Shown here: in pieces, positions 1-6,624 of the stretch
Numbering within the stretch: the stretch's first letter is position 1
Layout of the letters: every line of letters begins with the position of its first letter
Source of the DNA: Pseudomonadota bacterium
GTDB taxonomy: Bacteria; Pseudomonadota; Gammaproteobacteria; Acidiferrobacterales; UBA6901
Reading direction: 5' to 3'
Assembly: GCA_021785795.1 (NCBI GenBank)
Contig: JAJYEK010000100.1
Location: 1-12,493 of the forward strand
Length of the DNA stretch: 12,493 nucleotides
Made by a program: the position numbers and the translations under genes
The notes under the pieces: generated by a model
What the model saw: only the letters and a program-made list of their open reading frames with translations
The model's database searches: none
What the model was told of the DNA's origin: nothing

Positions 1-1
1 G

Positions 2-70
2 AAGATCCGCGCGGCACGTGGCAAGCTTCACTGGGACGGCGATCTCGACACCATGCGGCGCGATGCATGA
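2..70 (+). CDS. vapB: VapB-type antitoxin, C-terminal end only (cut by window edge)
   Basis: Only the last 22 codons are present, in the frame that stops with TGA at 68-70. They read KIRAARGKLHWDGDLDTM and end RRDA. The pattern of a basic stretch, then GKL.W.GDLD.MR, is the usual tail of VapB antitoxins that pair with PIN-domain toxins; this tail normally wraps around the toxin active site. The stop overlaps the vapC start in an ATGA (67-70), the tight coupling expected of an antitoxin-toxin pair. The DNA-binding N-terminus lies outside the window, so the exact VapB subfamily cannot be judged. Confidence 0.75.
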   Translation, partial: KIRAARGKLHWDGDLDTMRRDA

Positions 71-462
71 TCGTTGTCGATACCAGCGTCTGGATCGATT
101 ATTTCAACGGCGTCGCCAGTCCTCATGCGGATCTGCTCGACCAACTCTTGTCACACGAGCGTTTGGTCATTGGTGATATTATCCTCACGGAGGTTTTGCA
201 AGGCTTTCGCCGCGATACTGACTTTCGCCAAGCGCGGACGCTTCTCGATACCCTGGAGTTCCGTCCGATGCTGGGCCGGGAGGTTGCGCTGCTTAGCGCC
301 AAGAATTATCGGAAACTGCGCCGGGCCGGCGTGACGGTGCGCAAGACCATCGACGTAATGATCGGTTCCTTTTGCATCCAGAACCGCCATCGCTTGCTGC
401 ATACTGATCGGGACTTCGACCCGATTGAAAAGCATCTGGGCCTGAGCGTTCTGCGGCCATGA
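67..462 (+). CDS. vapC: VapC-type PIN-domain ribonuclease toxin
   Basis: This 131-residue protein has the length and acidic residues of a VapC toxin. MIVVDTSVWIDYF opens the PIN fold with D5, E42 lies in LTEVLQGF, D96 in the TIDVMIG stretch, and D114/D116 in HTDRDFDPI. In the family these acidic residues bind Mg2+ or Mn2+ and cut RNA, often tRNA or rRNA. The ATG at 67 is fixed by the 4-base overlap with the upstream antitoxin gene, so translation is probably coupled and no separate Shine-Dalgarno sequence is needed. The frame is intact, so the toxin is probably functional if the antitoxin is too. The RNA target cannot be read from the sequence. Confidence 0.9.
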   Translation: MIVVDTSVWIDYFNGVASPHADLLDQLLSHERLVIGDIILTEVLQGFRRDTDFRQARTLLDTLEFRPMLGREVALLSAKNYRKLRRAGVTVRKTIDVMIGSFCIQNRHRLLHTDRDFDPIEKHLGLSVLRP

Positions 463-690
463 TGCTTTGTCAGAGGTATCACCTGTCACACACGCTCTGG
501 GGTTCAAGGTAATCCGCTGCGACCTTGGCCGATCAAGAGTCAGCGGGTCGAGAAATCTGAATGGCAGCACCCGCTGCATTGCTGCCACTGGCCCTTCGGT
601 ATCCAACCCTATGTTGCACAAAACGGCCCGATCCCAAGGCCCCGTTGAACACCGGGTTTCCCACCTCAGATTGCAAATAGCCGCAGTATT
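463..690. other. Intergenic stretch between vapC and the insertion sequence, no gene recognised
   Basis: Short open frames on both strands here show no family motif that I recognise and no convincing ribosome binding site. I see no hairpin followed by a T run after vapC. The bases nearest the insertion sequence include AATAGCC (676-682). Its inverted match GGCTATT lies just outside the other end of the element (2201-2207), so the element's terminal repeat may extend slightly further than annotated, or the match is chance. Confidence 0.5.
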
Positions 691-715
691 TTCCAATCGC
701 TAAGATGAGGGTGAA
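691..715 (+). repeat. Left terminal inverted repeat of the insertion sequence
   Basis: TTCCAAT (691-697) and GAGGGTGAA (707-715) flank a 9-base middle. Both blocks match the right-end copies exactly, but the middle is 2 bases longer than the 7 bases at the right, consistent with drift or an indel. Confidence 0.7.
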
Positions 716-863
716 ACTGCCTGGCCGGGGCGGGTCTTTGAGTCTCTCTGTTAATCGGGTTTGAAGGAAGCTATCCGCGGCAGGAACGGCGGTGGGTCAC
801 TTCCTTCCCCTTCATTATCGTCCATCGTTTGCGCTGTGTCATGGAGCGGGCGCGTAGGCGATG

Positions 864-2111
864 TCAGGCACGTTTTCTTGGGGCGGTTTGCATGAGCGCT
901 CTTCGGCCGTCCCGCACGCGTCGGGCCGTCTCGGAATCGGTCATGGAGCGGGCAAAGGCCTCCAGGGCCGTGAGCGTGTGCGGTGGCTTGAGCAGCGCCT
1001 CGAATTCGCTGACGGTCTTAAGCTTCTACCACGAGGTCATGATGAGCCCGGCCGGATAGGTCTTGCGGATCTTGCCCTTGGCGTCGGTGGTCTCCTGGGC
1101 AAAGTAGCAGGGCCGATGGAAGTTGAGGTAGGGGTTGAGCGCTTCGGCGTAAAAGCGATTGATGTCCGTGGCATGCTTCTGGGGGATATGGCCGTAGCCC
1201 ATGAGCTTGCGCACCACGGCACCGTTCTTGGACTCGGCCAGGGTATTGTCGTTGGTCTGACGGGGCGTGAGCGGGTAAATTCGACGTTGAGCTTGTTCAG
1301 AAGCTTGGCCGCGTCGTGGTTGAGGTGCTCGGAGCCGGCGTCGGAATGAAATCCGCGCACGGTAAAGGAAAACCCTCGAGCAGAAGCGCGATGACGGGCA
1401 ACAGGTACGCCTCGCTGATGCGCTCCACGCAGGCGATGAGTTCCCATTGGGTGACGATGTCGACGGCGTTGATGTGATAGACGCCCTTCCTTCCGTCCTG
1501 GTCGCCCTGATGCACGGTGTCGATGCGGATGTAGCCGGGTAGCCCCTGCGGGGCGGGCGCTTTGCGCACGCCGATCGCCACCGGCGAGGGCCGGGTCTTC
1601 TGCCAGACCCTGCGCTGCTTGCGGTAGGGGCCGCTCGCGCGCAGGTTATAGAGGTGCGAGACCGAAATGCCGGCCAGGCGCTCATAGCGGGCATCGCCGT
1701 CAAGATCCAAGGCCCGCTGCGCCAGCACCCGAGTAATCCGTACCGGCGAGCGTGTCGTGCAGGCTGTCCAGTTCGGCCGGCAGCGCCACATCCTCATCCG
1801 TAGCGACGCGTATCGCTGCTGCGGCTCGCCCGGCTGCGGGGGGGTGGCGACCGGGTCTCGCGGACCCGGGCAATGAGCCGGTTGAGATGCTGGCGCGAAT
1901 AGCCCGACACCCGCAGCAGGTAGCGTACCAGCACGTTGCGCTGCCCCTTAGGCAGCCGCTCATAGCCAAATCGGGTCCGTACCGCGCCGATTAAGCCGCG
2001 CCGCGCCTCTTCGTCTTTGGGGCCCGAAAAATCAACATCAGCAGTGCCCGCCAAAAACTCCTTGATCTGCTCCAACGTACGCAAGGAATGGATATTCATG
2101 TCGATCATCAT
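864..2111 (-). pseudogene. Integrase-core (DDE) transposase, multiply frameshifted
   Basis: Read from 2111 down, the N-terminus is intact (MNIHSLRTLEQIKEFLAGT, then RYLLRVSGYSRQHLNRL). The frame then changes four times. The first break is near a run of seven G (1838-1844), the second near 1738, the third near 1368-1378 and the fourth near 1260-1270. Joining the frames gives a continuous transposase. It contains HLYNLRASGPYRKQRRVWQK, the first catalytic Asp in IRIDTVHQGD, the second Asp in GFHSDAGSEHLN, and the catalytic Glu in NDNTLAESKNG. The C-terminal part NPYLNFHRPC is followed by a TAG at 1026-1028, where related proteins usually have a charged residue. The same frame then continues to a true stop at 864-866 (KLKTVSEFEALLK, TLTALEAFARSM). 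Five lesions mean no active enzyme is made. Confidence 0.88.
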
Positions 2112-2139
2112 CTCCGTATGATCGACTCAAAACCCCAAT

Positions 2140-2162
2140 TTCACCCTCTTATCCCGTTGGAA
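2140..2162 (-). repeat. Right-end subterminal repeat of the insertion sequence (inner copy)
   Basis: On the minus strand this reads TTCCAAC, 7 bases, GAGGGTGAA. It is the same motif as the outer copy, offset by exactly 36 bp in the same orientation. It may be a second transposase binding site or a duplicated end. Confidence 0.7.
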
Positions 2163-2175
2163 ACACGGACCCCCG

Positions 2176-2198
2176 TTCACCCTCCTATCCCATTGGAA
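2176..2198 (-). repeat. Right terminal inverted repeat of the insertion sequence (outer copy)
   Basis: On the minus strand this reads TTCCAAT, 7 bases, GAGGGTGAA, matching both conserved blocks of the left end. It sets the right limit of the element about 200 bp upstream of the first aromatic gene. Confidence 0.7.
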
Positions 2199-2402
2199 GA
2201 GGCTATTGATCGACGCAGCGCCCGGGCTTCTGGCACAATGCTAATCCCCTGAAAATCCAGCACCCCGGTCGGTATCAAGGAACATGCGGAACATAGGCAG
2301 AAACAAGCGGCAGGATGAAACGCCAATCGCCGCGCGTCGCGATCGGCTACGGAATCCGGACGCGGCGCGGCGCTGCCCGCCCATCTGGGTCGGGGAGGGC
2401 GA
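2199..2402. other. Leader region of the aromatic/rpsA cluster; promoter not clearly identifiable
   Basis: This 204-bp stretch between the insertion sequence and aroF must hold or be crossed by the promoter of the cluster. I see no good sigma-70 pair: TTGATC (2206-2211) and CACAAT (2234-2239) are 22 bp apart, which is too wide. No Tyr- or Phe-rich leader peptide and no terminator hairpin is visible. A Shine-Dalgarno GGGGAGGG at 2392-2399 serves aroF. Confidence 0.45.
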
Positions 2403-3419
2403 ATGATCATCGTCATGCGCTCCGATGCCACCGAGGATCAGATCCAGGCGGTGGATTCCCGGCTGCGGGCGCTCGAGCTGGCGTCCAACATATCGCGCGG
2501 GCGCGAGCTGACGGTAATCGGGGCGATCGGCGACGACCGCAAGGTCCAGACGGAGACCCTGGAAGCGTTACCGGGCGTGGAGCGGGTGATCCGGGTTCTC
2601 AAGCCCTACAAGATCGTCGCGCGCGAGTGGCACCGGGAGGACAGTGTCATCCGCATCGGAGGCATCCCGCTGGGAGGCCGCACCGTGCAGGTGATCGCCG
2701 GTCCGTGCTCTGTCGAGACTCCGGGGCAAATGGATGCCTCGGCCGCTGCGGTGCGTGCCGCGGGCTGCCGGCTCATGCGCGGGGGCGCATTCAAACCCCG
2801 CACCAGCCCGTATACCTTCCAGGGATTGGGCGAGAAGGGGCTGGAGTATCTGGTGGATGCCGCGCGTCGGCACGGGCTGCCGGTCGTTACGGAACTCATG
2901 GATGTACGCCAGCTCGACACGTTCCTGCGATACGGCGTGGATGTCATTCAGATCGGTACGCGCAACATGCAGAATTTCGACCTGCTGAAGGAGGTCGGCC
3001 GCGTAGACCGGCCGGTGATCCTCAAGCGCGGCATGGCAGCGACGATCAGCGAGTGGCTGATGTCAGCCGAATACATCGCGGCCGGCGGCAATCACAATAT
3101 CATTTTCTGCGAGCGCGGAGTACGGAGTTTCGAGACCGCCTACCGCAACATGCTGGACGTCACCGCGATCCCGGTGCTGAAGCGCGAGACCCATTTGCCG
3201 GTCATCATCGACCCCTCTCACGCGGGCGGCAAGGCGTGGATGGTCCCGTCCCTGGCCCGGGCCGCGGTAGCGGCCGGCGCCGATGGCCTGCTGGTCGAGA
3301 TGCATCCCTGTCCGAACGAGGCCTGGTGCGATGCCGACCAGGCGCTCACGCCGCACGAGCTCGACGCGCTGATGGGTCAGCTGCGGGGAATTGCCGCGGT
3401 GCTGGGGAGGGACCTGTGA
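2403..3419 (+). CDS. aroF: 3-deoxy-7-phosphoheptulonate (DAHP) synthase, type I-beta with regulatory N-domain
   Basis: The enzyme condenses phosphoenolpyruvate and erythrose 4-phosphate, the entry step of the shikimate pathway. The 338-residue protein matches the Thermotoga-like type in length and layout. Residues 1 to about 70 form the ferredoxin-like regulatory domain (MIIVMRSDATEDQIQ to RVLKPYKIV). The TIM barrel follows, with AGPCSVE (C102), GGAFKPRTSPY (K131, R133), IGTRNMQNFDLLKEVG, LKRGMAATISEW (K208, R209), DPSHAGGK (H273), LVEMHP (E299) and D310. C102, H273, E299 and D310 are the expected metal ligands. In the family the N-domain binds Tyr or Phe for feedback inhibition. The start is supported by GGGGAGGG 3 bases upstream and by the family N-terminus. 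tyrA follows in the same direction, so an aromatic operon is likely. The symbol aroF is by common usage; paralogue naming varies. Confidence 0.95.
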   Translation: MIIVMRSDATEDQIQAVDSRLRALELASNISRGRELTVIGAIGDDRKVQTETLEALPGVERVIRVLKPYKIVAREWHREDSVIRIGGIPLGGRTVQVIAGPCSVETPGQMDASAAAVRAAGCRLMRGGAFKPRTSPYTFQGLGEKGLEYLVDAARRHGLPVVTELMDVRQLDTFLRYGVDVIQIGTRNMQNFDLLKEVGRVDRPVILKRGMAATISEWLMSAEYIAAGGNHNIIFCERGVRSFETAYRNMLDVTAIPVLKRETHLPVIIDPSHAGGKAWMVPSLARAAVAAGADGLLVEMHPCPNEAWCDADQALTPHELDALMGQLRGIAAVLGRDL

Positions 3420-3477
3420 CGCGGGCAATGCGCGACCCGGACGCCGCCGCACCGGCGTCGGCGGAGTACGGCAGCCG

Positions 3478-4344
3478 GTGATCGGACAACTCGCCATAGT
3501 CGGCGTCGGTCTCATCGGCGGGTCGCTGGCGCGTGCCCTGCGCGCGGCGGGCGCGGTCGGCGAAATCGTCGGCTATGGCCGCGGAATCGCCAACCTCCAG
3601 CAGGCGGTGGATCTCGGGGTCATCGATCGCGTAGAGAGCTCGGCCGAGCGCGCGGTGCGTGGGGCGGACATGGTTGTGCTGGCGCTGCCGGTCGGTTCGA
3701 TGGCCGCCACGATGAGCCAGATCGGCCCGCAGCTCCGCCCGCAGGCCGTCGTCACGGATGTCGGCAGCGTCAAGGGCAGCATCGTGACCGCAGCGCGTGC
3801 GGCGCTGGGCGGACGGTTTTCGAGATACGTGCCCGGGCATCCGATTGCCGGTACCGAGAAGTCGGGCGTTGCAGCGTCGTTCGCCGAGCTGTTCCACGAC
3901 CGGCGCGTGGTGCTCACGCCGGTGGCGGAAACCGACCCCGATGCGATCGAACGGGTGCGCGCGATGTGGCAGGCGACCGGAGCGCAGACCGTCATGATGG
4001 AGGTCGGTCATCATGACGAGATCCTTGCCGCAACCAGCCATTTGCCGCATCTTCTGGCCTACTGCCTGGTGGACACGCTGGCGCGCATGGATGACAGCCG
4101 CGTGATTTTCGACTTTGCCGCCGGCGGATTTCGCGATTTCACGCGCATCGCAGCGAGCGATCCGGTGATGTGGCGCGACATCTGCCTGGGCAACCGCGCG
4201 GCGATCCTGTCCGCCCTCGGGCGCTATCGCCGCGACCTGGATGCGCTGATGGCCGCGATTGGGCAGGAAGACGGCGCATGGCTGCAGGAGCTGTTCACGC
4301 GTGCCAAGCGCGAGCGCGATGCGCTCAGCGGCGGTCGCGTGTAG
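3478..4344 (+). CDS. tyrA: Prephenate dehydrogenase (tyrosine branch)
   Basis: It oxidatively decarboxylates prephenate to 4-hydroxyphenylpyruvate, or arogenate to tyrosine; the substrate preference cannot be told from sequence. I chose the GTG at 3478, giving 288 residues, because it starts right at the Rossmann strand (IGQLAIVGVGLIGGS, nucleotide-binding glycines 9-15) and GGAG lies at 3463-3466. An upstream in-frame ATG at 3391 would add 29 unlikely residues and run into aroF. Later motifs are TDVGSVK (about 94-100), PGHPIAGTEKSG with the catalytic His at about 121, SHLPH (187-191) and GGFRDFTRIA with the substrate-binding Arg. No chorismate mutase or ACT domain is fused, so it is a stand-alone dehydrogenase. 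The gap to aroF is 58 bp. Confidence 0.93.
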   Translation: MIGQLAIVGVGLIGGSLARALRAAGAVGEIVGYGRGIANLQQAVDLGVIDRVESSAERAVRGADMVVLALPVGSMAATMSQIGPQLRPQAVVTDVGSVKGSIVTAARAALGGRFSRYVPGHPIAGTEKSGVAASFAELFHDRRVVLTPVAETDPDAIERVRAMWQATGAQTVMMEVGHHDEILAATSHLPHLLAYCLVDTLARMDDSRVIFDFAAGGFRDFTRIAASDPVMWRDICLGNRAAILSALGRYRRDLDALMAAIGQEDGAWLQELFTRAKRERDALSGGRV

Positions 4345-4426
4345 GTTGTCCGCTGTCATGTCGTCCGGTCACCACGCACCATTGTCGAGCGCGCTCACTT
4401 AAAAAATGCATTGTGAGAAATCTTGA
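4345..4426 (+). promoter_or_regulatory. tyrA-aroA spacer with palindrome and AT-rich segment
   Basis: This 82-bp spacer contains a perfect 10-bp palindrome GAGCGCGCTC (4387-4396), followed by an A-rich run and two CATTGT copies about 30 bp apart. There is no T run after the palindrome, so it is not a plus-strand terminator. It could be a weak promoter or operator before aroA, but no clear -35/-10 pair is visible. A weak Shine-Dalgarno (GTGAGA, about 4413-4418) precedes the aroA ATG. Confidence 0.25.
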
Positions 4427-5770
4427 ATGACAGCCAGCCCGGACCAGCCCGGTTCCCTGTTTGATTACCTCGTTGCGCCCGGCGGAAGGCTGAATGGCCG
4501 CCTGCGTGTGCCCGGGGACAAGTCCATCTCGCACCGCTCGGTCATGCTCGGCGCCCTGGCCACCGGACAGACCCGGGTGAGCGGCCTGCTGGAGGGTGAG
4601 GACGTGCTGGCCACGCTTGCGGCGTTCCGCGCCATGGGTGTGGAAGCAGAGGGTCCGCGCGACGGAACCCTGCTGATCCGGGGTGCCGGCCTGCAGGGCT
4701 TGCGCGCGCCGGCCGGGGCGCTCGACATGGGCAATTCGGGCACGGCCATGCGCCTCATGGCGGGGATCCTGTCCGGACAGGCGTTCGATTCCGTGCTCAT
4801 CGGCGATGAATCCCTCAGCAATCGCCCCATGGGCCGGGTCGCGGAGCCGCTGTCGGCAATGGGTGCCCGGATCGAGACCGCCTCCGGTGGCAGGCCGCCG
4901 TTGCGGATCCGTGGGGGGCAGCGGTTGCGGGGGATCGACTATCGTCTGCCGGTGCCGAGCGCCCAGGTCAAGTCGGCGCTGCTGCTGGCCGGATTGTACG
5001 CCGAGGGCGAGACGCGGGTGAGCGAGCCCGCGCCGACCCGCGACCACACCGAGCGCATGCTGCGGGGGTTCGGCTATCCGGTCGAGACCCGGGACGGTAC
5101 CATCAGCCTGCGCGGGGGCGGAACCCTGTCGGGCTGCGCCATCGACGTGCCGGCAGACATCTCTTCGGCCGCGTTCTTTCTGGTGGGCGCAGCCATGACC
5201 CCCGGGTCCAATCTGGTTCTGGAGCATGTGGGCGTCAACCCGACCCGCATCGGCGTGCTGAACATCCTGCGTGCGATGGGGGCAGCGATCGAAGTGGTCA
5301 ATGAGCGCACAATCGGCGGCGAGCCGGTGGCCGACCTGCGCGTGACCGGGGGCCGCCTTCATGGCATCGCGATTCCCCGGGACCAGGTGCCGCTGGCGAT
5401 CGACGAATTTCCGGCGCTGTTCGTCGCGGCCGCCTGCGCCGAAGGGACGACGTCGCTTACCGGGGCGGCGGAGCTGCGGGTGAAGGAGAGCGACCGCATC
5501 GCGGTCATGGCCGAGGGGCTCCGGCGCCTGGGCGTGGATGCGCGCGAAACACCGGACGGCCTGGTCATAGCGGGCGGCCGCGAACTGCGGGGGGGCGAGA
5601 TCGATAGCCACGGAGATCACCGCGTGGCCATGGCCTTTTCCATGGCTGCCCTGCAAGCGCAGGGGCCGATCCGGGTGCGGGACGGCCGCAATGTCGCGAC
5701 CTCCTTTCCGGGGTTCGCCGCGTTGGCTGGCCGTGCCGGGCTCCGGATCCGCGCGGTCGCGCCAGACTGA
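4427..5770 (+). CDS. aroA: 3-phosphoshikimate 1-carboxyvinyltransferase (EPSP synthase)
   Basis: It joins shikimate 3-phosphate and phosphoenolpyruvate to form EPSP, the sixth step of the shikimate pathway, in the cytoplasm. The 447-residue protein has all landmarks: VPGDKSISHR (K32), LDMGNSGTAMRL (100-110), LSNRPMGRV (R133), VPSAQVKSALLLAGL (178-190), DEFP (D326, catalytic), KESDRI (353-358), SHGDHRVAMAF (394-404) and TSFPGF. RDHTE (205-209), SAQVK and NPTR (271-274) are motifs used to define class II EPSP synthases, which differ from the Escherichia coli class I type. The CP4-type alanine is absent: here it is GNSGT, not GNAAT. It is a stand-alone gene, not fused to tyrA as in Pseudomonas. 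The downstream gap to cmk is 12 bp, so co-transcription is likely. Confidence 0.96.
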   Translation: MTASPDQPGSLFDYLVAPGGRLNGRLRVPGDKSISHRSVMLGALATGQTRVSGLLEGEDVLATLAAFRAMGVEAEGPRDGTLLIRGAGLQGLRAPAGALDMGNSGTAMRLMAGILSGQAFDSVLIGDESLSNRPMGRVAEPLSAMGARIETASGGRPPLRIRGGQRLRGIDYRLPVPSAQVKSALLLAGLYAEGETRVSEPAPTRDHTERMLRGFGYPVETRDGTISLRGGGTLSGCAIDVPADISSAAFFLVGAAMTPGSNLVLEHVGVNPTRIGVLNILRAMGAAIEVVNERTIGGEPVADLRVTGGRLHGIAIPRDQVPLAIDEFPALFVAAACAEGTTSLTGAAELRVKESDRIAVMAEGLRRLGVDARETPDGLVIAGGRELRGGEIDSHGDHRVAMAFSMAALQAQGPIRVRDGRNVATSFPGFAALAGRAGLRIRAVAPD

Positions 5771-5782
5771 CGGGCCGCCGCC

Positions 5783-6457
5783 GTGACCATTCCGGTTGTA
5801 ACCATCGATGGCCCCGGCGGCTCCGGAAAGGGTACGGTGAGCCAGCTGCTGGCAGCGCGGCTGGCCTGGCACTATCTGGACAGCGGCGCGCTGTACCGCG
5901 CCGTCGGGCTGGCAGCGCAGGAGCAGGGGGTGCACCTGGACGACCCGGCCGCCCTGGCACGTCTGGCGCGGGGGGTGGACATCCGCTTCGAACCGCAGGC
6001 TGACGGCCGGCCGGCCGGGGTCTGGGTTGATGGCCGGGACGTGGGCGACGTGCTGCGTACGGAGGACACCGGTCACCTGGCCTCCCAGGTGGCCCAGTTT
6101 GCAGGGGTGCGCGCGGCCTTGCTCGACAAGCAGCGCGATTTTCGTCGCCCCCCCGGCCTGGTTGCGGACGGACGGGACATGGGCACGACTGTGTTTCCCG
6201 AGGCGCTTCTTAAGGTGTTCCTGACCGCCAGTCCCGAGGTGCGTGCCGAGAGACGGTATAAACAGTTGAAGGAAAAGGGGTTAGATGTTACTCTTCTAAA
6301 GTTATTGGGGGAGATTCGTGAGCGCGATGCGCGCGATGCCGCGCGTCAGGCCTCACCGTTAAGACCCGCTGCGGATGCCGAGATTCTCGACACCTCCGGT
6401 CTCAGCATTGCCGAGGCGGTGGAGACCATCTTTCAACATCTTCGGCAGCGGTTGTGA
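5783..6457 (+). CDS. cmk: Cytidylate (CMP) kinase
   Basis: It phosphorylates CMP and dCMP with ATP. The 224-residue protein shows the P-loop GPGGSGKGT (10-18), HYLDSGALYRA (CMP-binding region, 30-40), VADGRDMGTTVFPEA (128-141), KVFLTASPEVRAERRYKQL and the lid-side RERDARDAARQASPL. The start is GTG at 5783, right at the first beta strand (TIPVVTIDG), 12 bases after the aroA stop. Cmk sits just before rpsA in most gammaproteobacteria. Around 6255-6365 the codons turn AT-rich (TTA, CTA, CTT, GTT, AGA) while the amino acids stay typical of the family. That suggests a DNA- or RNA-level constraint, such as a promoter for rpsA. Confidence 0.95.
   Translation: MTIPVVTIDGPGGSGKGTVSQLLAARLAWHYLDSGALYRAVGLAAQEQGVHLDDPAALARLARGVDIRFEPQADGRPAGVWVDGRDVGDVLRTEDTGHLASQVAQFAGVRAALLDKQRDFRRPPGLVADGRDMGTTVFPEALLKVFLTASPEVRAERRYKQLKEKGLDVTLLKLLGEIRERDARDAARQASPLRPAADAEILDTSGLSIAEAVETIFQHLRQRL
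6266..6294 (+). promoter_or_regulatory. Candidate internal promoter for rpsA inside cmk
   Basis: TTGAAG (6266-6271) and TACTCT (6289-6294) are 17 bp apart, inside the AT-rich patch of cmk. The -35 matches the sigma-70 consensus at 4 of 6 and the -10 at 3 of 6, so the support is weak on its own. In Escherichia coli some rpsA transcription starts inside the upstream cmk gene, which makes the location plausible. Confidence 0.3.
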
Positions 6458-6553
6458 CGGCAGGCCGGGCAGGCGGCGACCACGAAACTCCGCAACTTAA
6501 ACGACTATCCCATGGCGTCACGGGGCCTTTCGCAGTTGGAGGGCATGCCGCGA

Positions 6554-6598
6554 TTCCCTGGGCAGCACAGGGAAGAGGACGGCCGTTGCCGTTCTTCC
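6554..6598 (+). promoter_or_regulatory. rpsA leader hairpins, probable S1 autoregulatory region
   Basis: In the 167-bp leader, TTCCCTG (6554-6560) pairs perfectly with CAGGGAA (6568-6574) around a 7-base loop. A second possible stem, GGAAGA (6571-6576) with TCTTCC (6593-6598), uses the same GGAA bases, so the two cannot form together. Further upstream lies a single-stranded-looking GGAGGG (6538-6543). The rpsA ATG has no good Shine-Dalgarno; only AGG 11 bases upstream. In Escherichia coli, S1 represses its own mRNA through a structured leader with a weak Shine-Dalgarno. The same arrangement is inferred here from the structure and the position. Confidence 0.5.
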
Positions 6599-6624
6599 CC
6601 TAAATTCCATAGGTTAACCAGAGC

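Larger units (their letters stand above)
691..2198 (-). mobile_element. Decayed insertion sequence with DDE transposase remnant (about 1.5 kb)
   Basis: The ends carry the same inverted motif: TTCCAAT, then 7 to 9 bases, then GAGGGTGAA. The left copy is at 691-715 and the right outer copy at 2176-2198 on the minus strand. Between them a single minus-strand transposase reading frame is broken several times. About 150 bp of non-coding DNA separates the left end from the transposase stop, and about 65 bp separates the outer right copy from the apparent start. I see no clear target-site duplication, which fits an old insertion or a rearranged border. The protein resembles transposases annotated as integrase-core proteins in many proteobacteria. 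I cannot assign the IS family with certainty. Confidence 0.8.

Noticed and set aside
676..2207. Inverted AATAGCC/GGCTATT outside both insertion-sequence ends as a target-site duplication
   Set aside because: Target-site duplications are direct repeats. This is inverted and not flush with the ends, so it is at most an extension of the terminal repeats.
2231..2245. TGGCAC resembling a sigma-54 -24 element before aroF
   Set aside because: The -12 GC that must follow at fixed spacing is missing (TAAT instead), so it is not a sigma-54 promoter.
2315..3481. A 388-codon plus-strand frame overlapping all of aroF
   Set aside because: aroF in the other frame has every catalytic residue of DAHP synthase. 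This frame is a repetitive Gly/Arg/Ala shadow.
4387..4396. GAGCGCGCTC palindrome considered as a terminator after tyrA
   Set aside because: It has only a 5-bp arm with no loop and is followed by A, not T, so it cannot be a plus-strand intrinsic terminator.
4325..6076. A 583-codon open frame on the minus strand opposite aroA and cmk
   Set aside because: It is antisense to two clearly conserved genes and has no family motif. Long antisense frames arise from the GC-rich third positions of the real genes.
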